DNA of 43,369 nucleotides from Candidatus Poribacteria bacterium (GCA_028820655.1 JAPPIK010000030.1:1-43369), one strand, 5' to 3'. Shown: positions 1 to 8,142, numbered from the stretch's first letter. Program-made: numbers and translations. The notes: generated by a model from the sequence alone, not told the origin.

Positions 1-12
1 AATAATGACTGA

Positions 13-47
13 TCAAGCGACTGAATAAGGAGCGCGATAGAAATCCC
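13..47. repeat. Dispersed copy of the 36-nt direct repeat
   Basis: A 35-nt copy of the unit that is tandemly duplicated at 6092-6163. It begins TCAAGCGACTG and ends GATAGAAATCCC, differing from the tandem copies by one substitution and one missing A. It lies just beyond the 3' end of the DUF4340 gene, so it is intergenic. Confidence 0.75.
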
Positions 48-124
48 ATAGAAATATTCTCCTGGTCGCGATTCCCCACGAATGACCAAAAAATGGCTTC
101 GCTACCGATTATTCAAACAGACTC

Positions 125-1900
125 TTAAGGATTACTTGGGGAAACACGAAGATCAACGACCGTTTTTCGGAGTTCATCATATATCGAAGGTTCCAGCAGA
201 AAAACGGTGTCCGGCGCACCCCGGAGTCGCGCGTACCGTTGTCCGTTTTCTGCGGTCGCACCGATTTGCAGCGTGTGCTCCTTCAGGCTCTTCAAGGTCA
301 CACTGGCTTGAACCTCCGGTTCGTCAAGGCGCGTGGCGTCTAGACCCGGCGCCGGTGCAATGTATTTCTCGGCTTTCAGGTCATTGAGTCGATCGATCAC
401 GCTATTCACGGCGCCGTTGTTTGCGTCCTCCTGAACGGGCGAGACAAGCCGCCAACTCACACCCTGCTTTTGGCACGTCAGTTGTACGCCGCCGTGGCGC
501 AAAGCGAGTTTATATGCATCCTCGCTCTCAAACTGAAGAATCTGTTTATCGCGCAACCCCGCCACCCCCGACCCGATAAGTTCCGGCAGACCGTTTTTTA
601 CCAGTGCCACCGGATCGGCGCTCCGGGCTTTCGCATAGACCACCCCGCCTTTCGTATTTCCGAACAGCAGGACGGAAGCCTCGGCGCCCGGAGTAAAGAA
701 TGAGACCTGCAGCGACGGGGCGCCCAAACCGTAACGGCTTAGCTCTGTCGAATGTTCCGCTACAAATTCGACCGCCTTTAGCGAGTCCACTCCAAACAGG
801 ATGTCATCCACTACCTCGGCGTCCGCTTTTAGGCGGTTCGGTTCTTCAATCTGCCAATCGCCTCTCAGGTCTTTCGCGCAGACAATTTTTGCCTCTGCCC
901 GTTTCCGGATTTCGAAGCGATCACATTCCGTTCGCTGGAAGTCGATGACGCGCTTGTCGCGGAGCTCGAAAACGCTCCTGTCCAGTTCGTTAACTATCTC
1001 TCGGTTGACCGCATAGACGGATTCAAGCCTATCGGGCTTAACATAGACGTGCACCGTATCCGGAATATCTGAGCCGACTAGCAACGCTTGAGACTCGTCC
1101 TTTAGTTGTAGGCTCAACCGAATGCGGGGATTTTCAAGACCGTAGTCCGTCAAATCGGCGGCGCCGTCCTTTGTGAACTCCGCCACTTTCAACAGGTGCA
1201 GCGCATCCAAGATTGAGCGAATCTCCTCGGCATCGGCTTTGACGCTAATCGGACCCGACATCCGCCACTCCGCTTCACCGGCAGTCTGACATCGAATCGG
1301 CTCCTTGCCGGCAACCGATAGCGAGACTTCGGTAACGTCGTCCGGTTCAAACTTCAGCGCGTTTCGCGTTCTGAGATCGGCGGGTGACTTTGTGAGATCC
1401 TGGAGCGCGCTTGATTCGATTAGGAAGATGTGCGATTCCGAGGCTTCTTTGGCGTAGACGGAATAGTTGACAGTCTTTTTGCCGATAAGAAAGGATTTCG
1501 GCACGGTTTCGTCTGCCCTCCACAGATCGACCCGGACAGTCGGCTGATCAAGTCCGTATTGCGAATATTCGGGGACCTCCAGAGTGCGTTTCACCTGTTT
1601 GTTCAGGAGATCACCCAGCATTTCGGTGACTTTGCCTTCATTCGCGTAAGCCGCGATGGGAGCGGTCAACTGCCATGCCCCGTTGTCATCCTTTGCCAAG
1701 GACAGCGGATCGTAAGCCGAATCATTGAACGACAGCCGAATTCGTTGCACCGTGTCAACGCTGAGTCCGTAGACCTCGCTGATTCTTGGCTTCTCGTTTT
1801 CGCCGGAGCCAATCTCCTCCCCGCCATCCAAAAACAGGAAGTAACCTCCCGCCGATAGCGCGAACACAATTATGATAATGAGTGTTGTTCGAAAGTTCAT
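125..1900 (-). CDS. DUF4340 repeat protein (ABC/gliding-type accessory)
   Basis: 591-residue membrane-anchored protein. One hydrophobic helix at about residues 5-23 is followed by a long periplasmic part with four tandem DUF4340-like units, each opening with a W-x-[ILM/V]-xx-P motif (W76, W212, W349, W483), followed by a 'dA..v..ild.L..l.a' segment and a 'YGL..P' motif. I chose the ATG at 1900: the longer frame begins with TTG at 1981, overlaps the upstream gene, and would bury the membrane anchor. DUF4340 proteins are regularly encoded next to a GldG-like protein and an ABC-2 permease, exactly as here, with the GldG-like stop 37 bases upstream. The family's function is not established; by context it is the periplasmic subunit of an export or envelope ABC machine. 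No clear Shine-Dalgarno sequence precedes the start. Confidence 0.88.
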   Translation of the reverse strand: MNFRTTLIIIIVFALSAGGYFLFLDGGEEIGSGENEKPRISEVYGLSVDTVQRIRLSFNDSAYDPLSLAKDDNGAWQLTAPIAAYANEGKVTEMLGDLLNKQVKRTLEVPEYSQYGLDQPTVRVDLWRADETVPKSFLIGKKTVNYSVYAKEASESHIFLIESSALQDLTKSPADLRTRNALKFEPDDVTEVSLSVAGKEPIRCQTAGEAEWRMSGPISVKADAEEIRSILDALHLLKVAEFTKDGAADLTDYGLENPRIRLSLQLKDESQALLVGSDIPDTVHVYVKPDRLESVYAVNREIVNELDRSVFELRDKRVIDFQRTECDRFEIRKRAEAKIVCAKDLRGDWQIEEPNRLKADAEVVDDILFGVDSLKAVEFVAEHSTELSRYGLGAPSLQVSFFTPGAEASVLLFGNTKGGVVYAKARSADPVALVKNGLPELIGSGVAGLRDKQILQFESEDAYKLALRHGGVQLTCQKQGVSWRLVSPVQEDANNGAVNSVIDRLNDLKAEKYIAPAPGLDATRLDEPEVQASVTLKSLKEHTLQIGATAENGQRYARLRGAPDTVFLLEPSIYDELRKTVVDLRVSPSNP

Positions 1901-1937
1901 CGGAAAATCCGGGACGATACGTGATGCGGGAAGAATG

Positions 1938-3590
1938 TTAACGGCGGCGCCACCACACGACCACACCGATAATAAAGACAACTATCGGAATCAAGAATAT
2001 CGATGTCATCTGCACAAACCCGGCTTCGCTGGCGGTCGCACGCCGCAGCGTTCGCTGGCTCGGATCGAGGGGTCGAATGGCGATCAAATCCTCCTCGAGC
2101 GTCAACCAGTGTATCGCGTTCAGGAAAAGATCGCCGCCGCCGGTGTTGGCAAAGTATGCGTTTGACGCGAAATCCGAATCGCCGAATACAACGAGGCGTG
2201 TACGTGTCTCGGCGGGTTTGGCATCTGCCGGATTCCGGGACGAGGATTCTTCCTCTGACGCCTCGTTTTCGTCCGTTAATTCGACCGCGACGGCAAGGGA
2301 CAGAGGCGGCGGTGTGTCTACGCCTTCGGTATAACTCGCTTCCGGCAAAAATACGCCGTCCGCCCCGCGTTCGGTCTCGCCCCAACATACGCCGGCGGTA
2401 TCGATCGTCTTCGCAAGCGATTTCACACTGAGATTGGGGCTATATGAGTCGCTCGGCGTAACCGATCGCGCTGTTTGAAAAATGGCAAACCCAACATACC
2501 GTGTGATTTCATGCAACTCCAAATCCTTGATTACCGGCGCCTCGGGTCCCCCAAACATAGACGAGAATCGAGGATCGAACACGAGAACATAGTCGTTTTC
2601 CACCGAAACACCCCACCGTGCGGCCAACTCCACCAACTGTTGATTCGGATCTTTCGCCGAGATAATCGAGGGCTCGAACATAAGGAGCAGCTTGCCGTTG
2701 CGGTCAAGGTATCTGGCGATGGCATCAACCTCGTGGGATACAAGATGGGTCCTGGGAGCGGCAATAACGAGGGCGCTGCAGTCGGGAGGGACATCGGGCT
2801 CGGTGGTTAGGGTTAGCGGTTCCACGGCATAATTCTGTTTCTCCAAGGCTTCCCGCGCACCTTGATATCCATCGGCCTCATACACGTCGATTCCCCGTTC
2901 CTCGTGGCCTATCAGGAAATAGACGCGCTTGACCTCGTCGCGGACCACCTTCATGATTGCGCTGGTAAACTTCTGTTCGTCGACCGTGGTCACCTGTTCT
3001 CGCTTTAGACCGCTCTCGAAAACCACCGTACCGTCAAAATCGATGTCATACACTTCAACGCTCTGGGGATTTGTGGCCGGATCAATGAACTCGACCTCCA
3101 GTTTATCCGTTTCGCGCGCGTACCTTCCCAACACATCTCTTGCGAACGCAAGTTGATTCTGCATCCTGGGGTTGTCGGCATTGTTGCTGTAGAATGCGAG
3201 TACTTTGACCTCGCGATTCAAGCCGCGCAGTATATTCTTAGTCTGATCGGACAGAGTGTAGAGTTTGTCCGCTGTCAAGTCTGCCGTAAAATCGAACTTT
3301 CGATCGACAATGATGTTGATTATCGCCATTATCCCGACGAGGAAGATAATGCTAATGGCTACATTCGCGCCGTATCGTGCCTGTCGGCTGACAAAGAATC
3401 GTGCGACCATCTTCCGGTTGAGCGCTATAAAAGCGGTTAGGGTCGACGCGCCAAGTACGAGTAAAATCCACAATGCCTCGGTTTCCCCGAGGAGGAAACC
3501 GGCGAGCGCACCGAACAGCAGGATGAGTGCCAAGAAACCGAGGAGCGGCGCAAGATTCGCGCGCGCCCGGTCTTTTTCTTTGGATGGCAT
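1938..3590 (-). CDS. GldG-like ABC transporter auxiliary protein
   Basis: 550-residue integral membrane protein. Three hydrophobic helices lie near the N-terminus (about residues 12-30, 36-55 and 75-95), a large extracytoplasmic region resembles GldG/ABC_transp_aux proteins ('LSDQTKNILRGL', 'FYSNN', 'FAGHEERG'-like 'LIGHEERGIDVYE'), and a C-terminal helix ends in WWRRR. The frame allows an ATG at 3608, but GGAGGT, which contains the stop TAA of the permease, sits ten bases before the ATG at 3590, so I use that start. This makes the two genes translationally coupled. The known family acts with an ABC-2 permease and ATPase in gliding-type or cell-surface export. A role beyond that is inference. 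Confidence 0.88.
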   Translation of the reverse strand: MPSKEKDRARANLAPLLGFLALILLFGALAGFLLGETEALWILLVLGASTLTAFIALNRKMVARFFVSRQARYGANVAISIIFLVGIMAIINIIVDRKFDFTADLTADKLYTLSDQTKNILRGLNREVKVLAFYSNNADNPRMQNQLAFARDVLGRYARETDKLEVEFIDPATNPQSVEVYDIDFDGTVVFESGLKREQVTTVDEQKFTSAIMKVVRDEVKRVYFLIGHEERGIDVYEADGYQGAREALEKQNYAVEPLTLTTEPDVPPDCSALVIAAPRTHLVSHEVDAIARYLDRNGKLLLMFEPSIISAKDPNQQLVELAARWGVSVENDYVLVFDPRFSSMFGGPEAPVIKDLELHEITRYVGFAIFQTARSVTPSDSYSPNLSVKSLAKTIDTAGVCWGETERGADGVFLPEASYTEGVDTPPPLSLAVAVELTDENEASEEESSSRNPADAKPAETRTRLVVFGDSDFASNAYFANTGGGDLFLNAIHWLTLEEDLIAIRPLDPSQRTLRRATASEAGFVQMTSIFLIPIVVFIIGVVVWWRRR

Positions 3591-3598
3591 TTGGGAGG

Positions 3599-4324
3599 TT
3601 ACCTCCATTTTGATGATTCGATCGACTTGACCGTGGCAAACAGACAGACAGTCGTAAAACTGAGGTAGTAGACGGCGTGATTGAGAGACACGACGCCCCG
3701 CGCAAAATCCTCAAAATGCTCCGTGAGCGAGAGATAGGCGAGGATTTCACCCAGCTTGCCGCCGCGATCCGACATGAACCCGATGACCCAAAGCGTAAGC
3801 AACAATCCGAAACTCGTCAGTGCCGCGACAACTTGGTTTTTACTCATCGAGGACAGCATGAGGCCGAGCGAGAGAAAGCATGAGCCGAGCAGAACCAACC
3901 CCAGATATCCGCTAAAAATGGGGCCCGCGTCCAAGTCTCCGAATGACAACACGAGCAAGGGGAAAAGGAGAGTCAAAAACAGCATAGTCAGTAACATGCT
4001 CAAACTCGCCAGGAATTTGCCGATGACCACCTCGGTGTCGGTTACGGGGGAGGTGAGGAGCAGTTCGATTGTGCCGGATTTCCGCTCTTCGGCGAATAGT
4101 TTCATCGTCAGGGCGGGTGTGAAAAAGAGCAGGATGATGCTGATGTTGCCGAACACGACCTGCATTACCACTGCGCTAGAGCCGTCGCTCCCACTTTGAA
4201 AGAAGAATATTGCGGTAAAAAGGAAGCCGACGACTGCCATAAAGACGAAGAAAACAAAGTAGGCGATCGGGGACACGAAGTAGGTATAGAGCTCTTTTCC
4301 GCAGATCGAGATGATATTTTTCAT
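3599..4324 (-). CDS. ABC-2 type permease (GldF-like)
   Basis: 241-residue protein with about six transmembrane helices. The start 'MKNIISICGKELYTYF' and the motif 'MKLFAEERKSGTIELLLTSP' are typical of ABC-2 permeases of the GldF/NosY type: the EERxxGT segment forms the coupling helix that contacts the ATPase. It overlaps the ribosome-binding site of the GldG-like gene. In related operons an ATP-binding gene directly precedes this one; here the preceding gene is the HemQ-like enzyme 136 bases away, so the ATPase must be encoded elsewhere if the transporter is functional. The intervening 136 bases hold a 6-bp hairpin (4439-4457) just behind the HemQ stop codon, without a T-run. Confidence 0.9.
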   Translation of the reverse strand: MKNIISICGKELYTYFVSPIAYFVFFVFMAVVGFLFTAIFFFQSGSDGSSAVVMQVVFGNISIILLFFTPALTMKLFAEERKSGTIELLLTSPVTDTEVVIGKFLASLSMLLTMLFLTLLFPLLVLSFGDLDAGPIFSGYLGLVLLGSCFLSLGLMLSSMSKNQVVAALTSFGLLLTLWVIGFMSDRGGKLGEILAYLSLTEHFEDFARGVVSLNHAVYYLSFTTVCLFATVKSIESSKWR

Positions 4325-4460
4325 GCGCTAATGTAAAGGATACGGAGAGGTTTGGAATTCGGCGGAGCGTCGTGAACGCGGTTTACGCCCGAATCTGATG
4401 GTTTTGACGGCTCGATGCTGGACGGCGTTTAACGTCGGCGGCGAATTGACATCGCCGGAT

Positions 4461-5210
4461 TCAATCAATTTGCATGGGGCTCTGCCAACAGACATGTCCC
4501 ACGAAAAACGGACCGAGCGAGTCGATGTATTTGGCGGTTTGCTGCGTTTTGCGCATATCCTGCACCAAGCGGGACAGCGGATAGAGGTCGGCGCCGACCA
4601 ACCCAATCACAAACTCGTTATCGTGCCGGTCTAGCCCGAAGCAAGCCAAACGAATGTCGTTGGCGTAACCCGCTTCGGCATAGGTGCGTCCCATCATGCC
4701 GTGCTCCGCAAGGATTTTCCCTTGGTCGGGTTTTGAAAGGAGGTAAAACTCGGGCTTGCGGCGCAATGGGTACCAGACCGCCCAACGCAGCGCGGGATTG
4801 AGGACATTCCGACGAGGCTTGACCAACAACCAGTCCTCAAGATCGGGTTCGCGCCCCGTTGAATAGGTTCTGCCGATCATGGTTAATTCGGGTTTGCGGC
4901 GCAATTCGGAGAAGGGCTGGGTACCGAAAAGTCTCCGCTCTTCGGAAACCAAGTCGGCGGGATCGGTCGCGATCGATAGTACGCCGACTCCGGCGGGGTC
5001 GTTCAAATCGTGATAAAGGACGGACTCGACGCTGCTTGCGCTCAGCGCCTCGATCAGCGCCTCGGCTTGCGGCGCTCCGTCAAATGCGTGAAGTTGCAGG
5101 AATAGACGTTTCGTGCTCGTTTGCGGGTCGCCATCCGGGGTCGGCGCGCCAACTTCGCGGATGTCTAAGGGTTCGCTGGAATGGGCGGATTCGGAGTGTT
5201 GCGGTCGCAT
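4461..5210 (-). CDS. hemQ: HemQ-like coproheme decarboxylase (chlorite dismutase family)
   Basis: 249-residue cytosolic protein of the chlorite dismutase superfamily. The proximal heme histidine is H170 in 'LAEHGMMGRTY', matching the 'SHGxxGRxY' block of HemQ proteins, and the C-terminal 'DMRKTQQTAKY...GPFFVG' block is also typical. Y147 in 'WYPLRRK' aligns with the tyrosine that forms the radical in coproheme decarboxylases. Known HemQ enzymes convert coproheme III to heme b with peroxide, the last step of the coproporphyrin-dependent pathway. True chlorite dismutases have the same fold but different distal residues, so substrate is inferred. The first 33 residues are a polar extension. A GAGGT sequence lies ten bases before the ATG and a sigma-70-like promoter lies at 5250-5279. 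Heme supply fits the cytochrome-rich neighbourhood. Confidence 0.85.
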   Translation of the reverse strand: MRPQHSESAHSSEPLDIREVGAPTPDGDPQTSTKRLFLQLHAFDGAPQAEALIEALSASSVESVLYHDLNDPAGVGVLSIATDPADLVSEERRLFGTQPFSELRRKPELTMIGRTYSTGREPDLEDWLLVKPRRNVLNPALRWAVWYPLRRKPEFYLLSKPDQGKILAEHGMMGRTYAEAGYANDIRLACFGLDRHDNEFVIGLVGADLYPLSRLVQDMRKTQQTAKYIDSLGPFFVGHVCWQSPMQID

Positions 5211-5249
5211 GTTTCGTGTTACCTCGCGGAAGCGTGAATTTTGCGTGAG

Positions 5250-5279
5250 AGTATACTATAAGGCGTGGGAGGATTTCAA
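5250..5279 (-). promoter_or_regulatory. Predicted sigma-70 promoter of the HemQ-like gene
   Basis: On the minus strand TTGAAA (5274-5279) and TATACT (5250-5255) are separated by 18 bases. The predicted transcript would start about 33 bases before the ATG at 5210. Prediction from consensus only. Confidence 0.5.
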
Positions 5280-5419
5280 AAAGAAAGCGAGAGCGGAACG
5301 GGAGAAATCCATCAAATTTTTTGGGATCTCCAGAGTTAAGTGTGGCACCGAGATTATCCGCAAGACGGCGCATGTGGCCTATTGGAGAAAATTCATTGGG
5401 GTATCACTGGTTTTTTCAG

Positions 5420-5448
5420 TTGAAAACTACACACATGTATAGTATAAT
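5420..5448 (+). promoter_or_regulatory. Near-consensus sigma-70 promoter on the plus strand
   Basis: TTGAAA (5420-5425), a 17-base spacer, and TATAAT (5443-5448), five of six and six of six matches to consensus. It is the only plus-strand promoter of this quality I noticed, and it points into a region without protein genes. A transcript would begin near 5455. Confidence 0.6.
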
Positions 5449-5454
5449 ATAGGC

Positions 5455-5656
5455 CGTTGGCGTTAGTTGCGGCCCTGCTCCGGCTGGCGATATGTCCCCG
5501 GGTCGATAATACAATGTGTGTCGAATGGGCTCTGTTCACCGATGCAGCCACCGCGCCTGCGCCGCTAAAGGGTTCTGCCGCAGGAGGATTCGAATCTCCT
5601 TCAAAGAGTTGTACTGAGGGGGAAATCTGGTCACCCTTGCACGGGGTTTTTTGGCG
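5455..5656 (+). ncRNA. Candidate small RNA downstream of plus-strand promoter
   Basis: The roughly 200 bases behind the promoter are GC-rich and include a near-palindrome, AGGAG-GATTCGAAT-CTCCT (about 5582-5600), then a CCC...GGGG pair followed by six Ts (5646-5651). I compared it by eye with 6S, SRP, tmRNA, RNase P and tRNA signatures and could assign none. The 3' end is uncertain: a better terminator lies at 5918-5937. Existence of the RNA is inferred from the promoter and structure alone. Confidence 0.25.
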
Positions 5657-5917
5657 CGAAAATGGGAAAAAACACACCGTAAAATGTCAAATCTGTTTCT
5701 ATGTCGTCTTTACTTTTCAACTGTTTTTGCCTTTGTTCGGCGCCGGCTTTGTCCGAAATTGAGCAAATCTGGGCGTCCCCGGTCATCGCGCCTGACGCGG
5801 TCTTGGGCAACAGTTTCAGCACCCGGGAGAGGGGTGGGTGAAGTTATATTCGCAGAAAATCGCAGAATATCGCATACTCCAATCACGAGTAAAATTCATG
5901 CACGAAGCCAGGCTACG

Positions 5918-5937
5918 GGGCGCTTCGACGCCCTTTT
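5918..5937 (+). terminator. Terminator-like hairpin, plus strand
   Basis: GGGCG, loop CTTCGA, CGCCC (5918-5933) followed by TTTT. The position fits the end of a transcript started at the 5420-5448 promoter, which would then be about 480 nt. Confidence 0.45.
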
Positions 5938-6079
5938 CAAGTTGAAACGCATGAACTGCGACGATATTTGTAGGGATCGATCAACTGAGATCAAACGACC
6001 GGTTAGATCAAGCGAGCGAATAGCGACTGCGTAGAGATCTTGACGATGTATAGCAACGCGACATCACCCAACACCAAAG

Positions 6080-6090
6080 CCCCAGCGGGG
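6080..6090. repeat. CCCC-AGC-GGGG hairpin
   Basis: 4-bp stem with an AGC loop. It shares the CCAGCGG core with the larger hairpins at 6201 and 6251, so it is probably a member of the same palindromic family. It abuts the 36-nt tandem repeat. Confidence 0.5.
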
Positions 6091-6091
6091 A

Positions 6092-6163
6092 TCAAGCGAC
6101 TGGATAAGGAGCGCGATAGAAAATCCCTCAAGCGACTGGATAAGGAGCGCGATAGAAGATCCC
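6092..6163. repeat. Tandem pair of a 36-nt direct repeat
   Basis: Two adjacent 36-nt units (6092-6127 and 6128-6163), each TCAAGCGACTGGATAAGGAG followed by CGCGATAGAArATCCC, differ at a single position. A third copy lies at 13-47, and degenerate relatives (ATCAAGCGArCGAATAG) occur near 6007 and 6764. There are no spacers or repeat array, so this is not a CRISPR. Confidence 0.85.
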
Positions 6164-6200
6164 GTGAGATGTCAATAGAACATGAATCCTCCCCGCATCT

Positions 6201-6267
6201 GCACTCCAGCGGAGTGCTATGTCAATAGAATCGTGATGCGTCCAATCACCGCACTCCAGCGGAGTGC
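6201..6267. repeat. Two identical GCACTCC-AGC-GGAGTGC hairpins
   Basis: Perfect 7-bp stems with an AGC loop at 6201-6217 and 6251-6267, each followed by wATGT. I recall such CTCCAGCGGAG palindromes as interspersed elements in some uncultured bacterial genomes; this was not checked. Confidence 0.8.
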
Positions 6268-6341
6268 AATGTGGGGTGTTACTTGGTAGCGCCCCATCAT
6301 CCCTGTCGCGACAATTCTTTCAGCACGTAACACCTTCGCAC

Positions 6342-6360
6342 CGCAAACTGTTAGTTTGCG
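6342..6360. repeat. CGCAAACT-GTT-AGTTTGCG hairpin
   Basis: Perfect 8-bp inverted repeat with a 3-base loop, a third palindrome family in the same non-coding region. No T-run follows on either strand, so a terminator role is unlikely. Confidence 0.75.
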
Positions 6361-7142
6361 ATTACAATCCATCAGCGGGACACATTCATATTTCGCTCTA
6401 TGACTAGCTTTTTGAGAGTGTTACTTCGTAGCGTTCCTTGGAGAAACCCGATATGTCAATACGCAGAAAAACGAAGTTTCACGAACCTCACGGAACTGAC
6501 CACATTCTTACTGGAACCCGCGCCACTACGGGATTCCACGCCAATTTGCGCCGCACAAGAAAAACGTCGTTTACAAACCATCAAGGGGCACATACGATAA
6601 CCAATAAACCGAACACCCTTAAATATACGCGCGCACAATAGCGCACTAACGTAATACCGGGCATATCCTGCTTGAAGCCGCGTCCGGGGTGCATTAGAGC
6701 GCGATTCTCGATTCTGTGCGACGTGTGCGCTATCCTTCGGACTGCACCGTAGGTGATTAACTGACATCAAGCGAACGAATAGATTGATTGACCGATAGCA
6801 GTTTCCGCCGTAGCGATCCCATAGAGATTCTAGTGCGGTGGAAGTCCTATAGAGATCTTTCGTTGTCCCCTACCACCGAGTTGGGAGGATTTGAGTGCTC
6901 GACTGCCTAAGTCCTAAATCAACTTCCTATTGCACACTTAACTCTGAAGAGCCAATCATTCAAGGCAATGCATCGACTCGGAGCGGGAAGGTACGAAGAT
7001 AAGCGGCTCAACGGAAATATAAGTACATATCCGCTATCTTTTGACTGCAAATTTACTCCGTGGATGACTCAACGCTGCGAAAAATGCTGGAAACGGCTGA
7101 TACTATTTTGGAATGATATCCAGTCGAAGATAAGCGGCAGGG

Positions 7143-7562
7143 CTACGACAGGTGGTAGAGCATCCAGTATACGACGATGCCGGTAACGGAAACGTAGAGC
7201 CAGATTGGGAGCGTCCACCGGGCAATCCGCCGGTGTTTGGCGAACTGCTTGCGGATGGCAAAGTAGAGTGTGGTCAGTGCAAGCGGAAGAATTAAGGCCG
7301 CAAGAACTATGTGCGGGATGAGCACGGCGAAGTAGACACCTCGAATCCAGCCCTGCCCCTCGAAGGGAGTCGATCCGGCGTGATAGTGGTAGGTCAAATA
7401 CGAGGCAAGGAATAGTGTGGAAACCGCGAACGCGGCTATCATGCAGTTCCTATGGGCGATCGGCTTGCGAGTGCGAATGCAGACGTAGCCGATGACCAGG
7501 AGTGTGGCGCTCACGGTGTTGAGTGCGGCGTTAACGGTGGGAAGGTCGGAAATCGTCAGCAT
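7143..7562 (-). CDS. DUF420 membrane protein (CtaG/YozB-like)
   Basis: 139-residue inner-membrane protein with four to five transmembrane helices. The motifs 'LPTVNAALN', 'AHRNCM', 'YLTYHYHAGS', 'PHIVLA' and 'HRRIARWTLPIWLYVSVTGI' are those of the DUF420 family, which carries several conserved histidines in or near helices. Family members often lie near cytochrome oxidase genes and may help assemble the oxidase, but their role is not proven. An in-frame TTG at 7592 would add ten residues, but the ATG at 7562 places the conserved LPTVNA block near the N-terminus as is usual. No clear Shine-Dalgarno precedes either. Confidence 0.88.
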   Translation of the reverse strand: MLTISDLPTVNAALNTVSATLLVIGYVCIRTRKPIAHRNCMIAAFAVSTLFLASYLTYHYHAGSTPFEGQGWIRGVYFAVLIPHIVLAALILPLALTTLYFAIRKQFAKHRRIARWTLPIWLYVSVTGIVVYWMLYHLS

Positions 7563-7634
7563 AGCGGCGCAAAGGTACAACTCGCGGAACAAATAGACAT
7601 GAGGTTGATAAGCGGCGCCAACCCCACTAGACTG

Positions 7635-8057
7635 TTAGGCTTGGAGGCGTTCGATTGCGGTTTTGGCGCCTTGCCGGACTAGTTCGGAGGAATCGTGTTG
7701 CTCGACCTCTTTGAGTTTGGGGAGCGCGGCGGAATCCCCGAGTTTACCCAAAGCAACGGTTGAGAAGTAGCGAACATCGTCCTCGTTGTCATTCAGTGCT
7801 TCAAGCAGCGGGGCAAGGTCTTCCGAAGTTGCGAGATCGCGTTCGGAATCTCCGATGTTGATTAGCGCCTGCACCGCCTCGCGGCGAGCATTGACATCGC
7901 CGTGCCGAAGCGCGGAAATCAGCGAATCGTTGTCGCCGGTGACAAATGACAGGTTGTCCCATTCACAATCGAGGCAGAAATAGCCGTCTGCGCCAATTCT
8001 CTGGATGTTCGCGCTATTACAATGGGGGCATGCGGCGATTGGCTGTGGATGGCTCAT
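7635..8057 (-). CDS. Zinc-ribbon plus HEAT-repeat protein
   Basis: 140-residue soluble protein. The N-terminus is a zinc ribbon (C10-x2-C13 and C28-x2-C31). From about residue 44 onward there are two to three HEAT/PBS-lyase-type helical repeats ('DVNARREAVQALINIGD', 'DDVRYFSTVALGKLGD', 'SSELVRQGAKTAIERL'). HEAT repeats of this type bind proteins or prosthetic-group lyase substrates; no catalytic residues are visible. The gene stands alone between the DUF420 gene and an unknown gene, and its function is unknown. Confidence 0.85.
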   Translation of the reverse strand: MSHPQPIAACPHCNSANIQRIGADGYFCLDCEWDNLSFVTGDNDSLISALRHGDVNARREAVQALINIGDSERDLATSEDLAPLLEALNDNEDDVRYFSTVALGKLGDSAALPKLKEVEQHDSSELVRQGAKTAIERLQA

Positions 8058-8112
8058 GATTCGATGCGATTTGGACTTAGTGGTCTTCTCGCTAAGTGTT
8101 TAACGCATGTCG

Positions 8113-8142
8113 AAATCAAGTTTTTTCTTGAAAACTTGATTT
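8113..8142. repeat. 12-bp perfect inverted repeat
   Basis: AAATCAAGTTTT (8113-8124), 6-base loop, AAAACTTGATTT (8131-8142). It lies 56 bases upstream of the zinc-ribbon/HEAT gene start and could be an operator or structured leader. The rest of the 293-base gap 8058-8350 shows nothing else I can name. Confidence 0.6.

Larger units (their letters stand above)
5211..7142. other. 1.9-kb non-coding, repeat-rich region
   Basis: No open frame here looks like a protein: the frames are short, rich in Arg/Ser/Cys and have no recognisable motifs. The stretch contains the HemQ promoter, a plus-strand promoter (5420-5448), a plus-strand terminator-like hairpin (5918-5937), a tandem 36-nt repeat (6092-6163), CCAGCGG-centred hairpins (6080-6090, 6201-6217, 6251-6267), an 8-bp hairpin (6342-6360), two copies of GTGTTACTTsGTAGCG (6276-6291, 6418-6433), degenerate 'TCCyATAGAGATyT' copies near 6816-6861, and two copies of CGAAGATAAGCGGC (6994-7007, 7125-7138). 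The density of decayed repeats suggests an accumulation site for mobile palindromic elements. Confidence 0.7.

Noticed and set aside
1901-1981. Longer DUF4340 protein starting at a TTG
   Set aside because: It would overlap the GldG-like gene and place 27 non-conserved residues before the membrane anchor.
4439-4457. Intrinsic terminator of the HemQ-like gene
   Set aside because: The 6-bp hairpin is real, but no T-run follows it on the minus strand.
5582-5600. tRNA-like T-arm (GATTCGAATC) suggesting a tRNA or tmRNA
   Set aside because: The sequence is a near-palindrome, and neither strand offers a matching 7-bp acceptor stem, D-arm or anticodon arm at the right distance.
5457-5762. Plus-strand 101-residue frame behind the strong promoter
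   Set aside because: The start is non-ATG, there is no ribosome-binding site, and the composition (many Cys, Gly, Ser, no pattern) does not look like a protein.
6092-6163. CRISPR array
   Set aside because: Only two directly adjacent copies of a 36-nt unit, no spacers, no cas genes.
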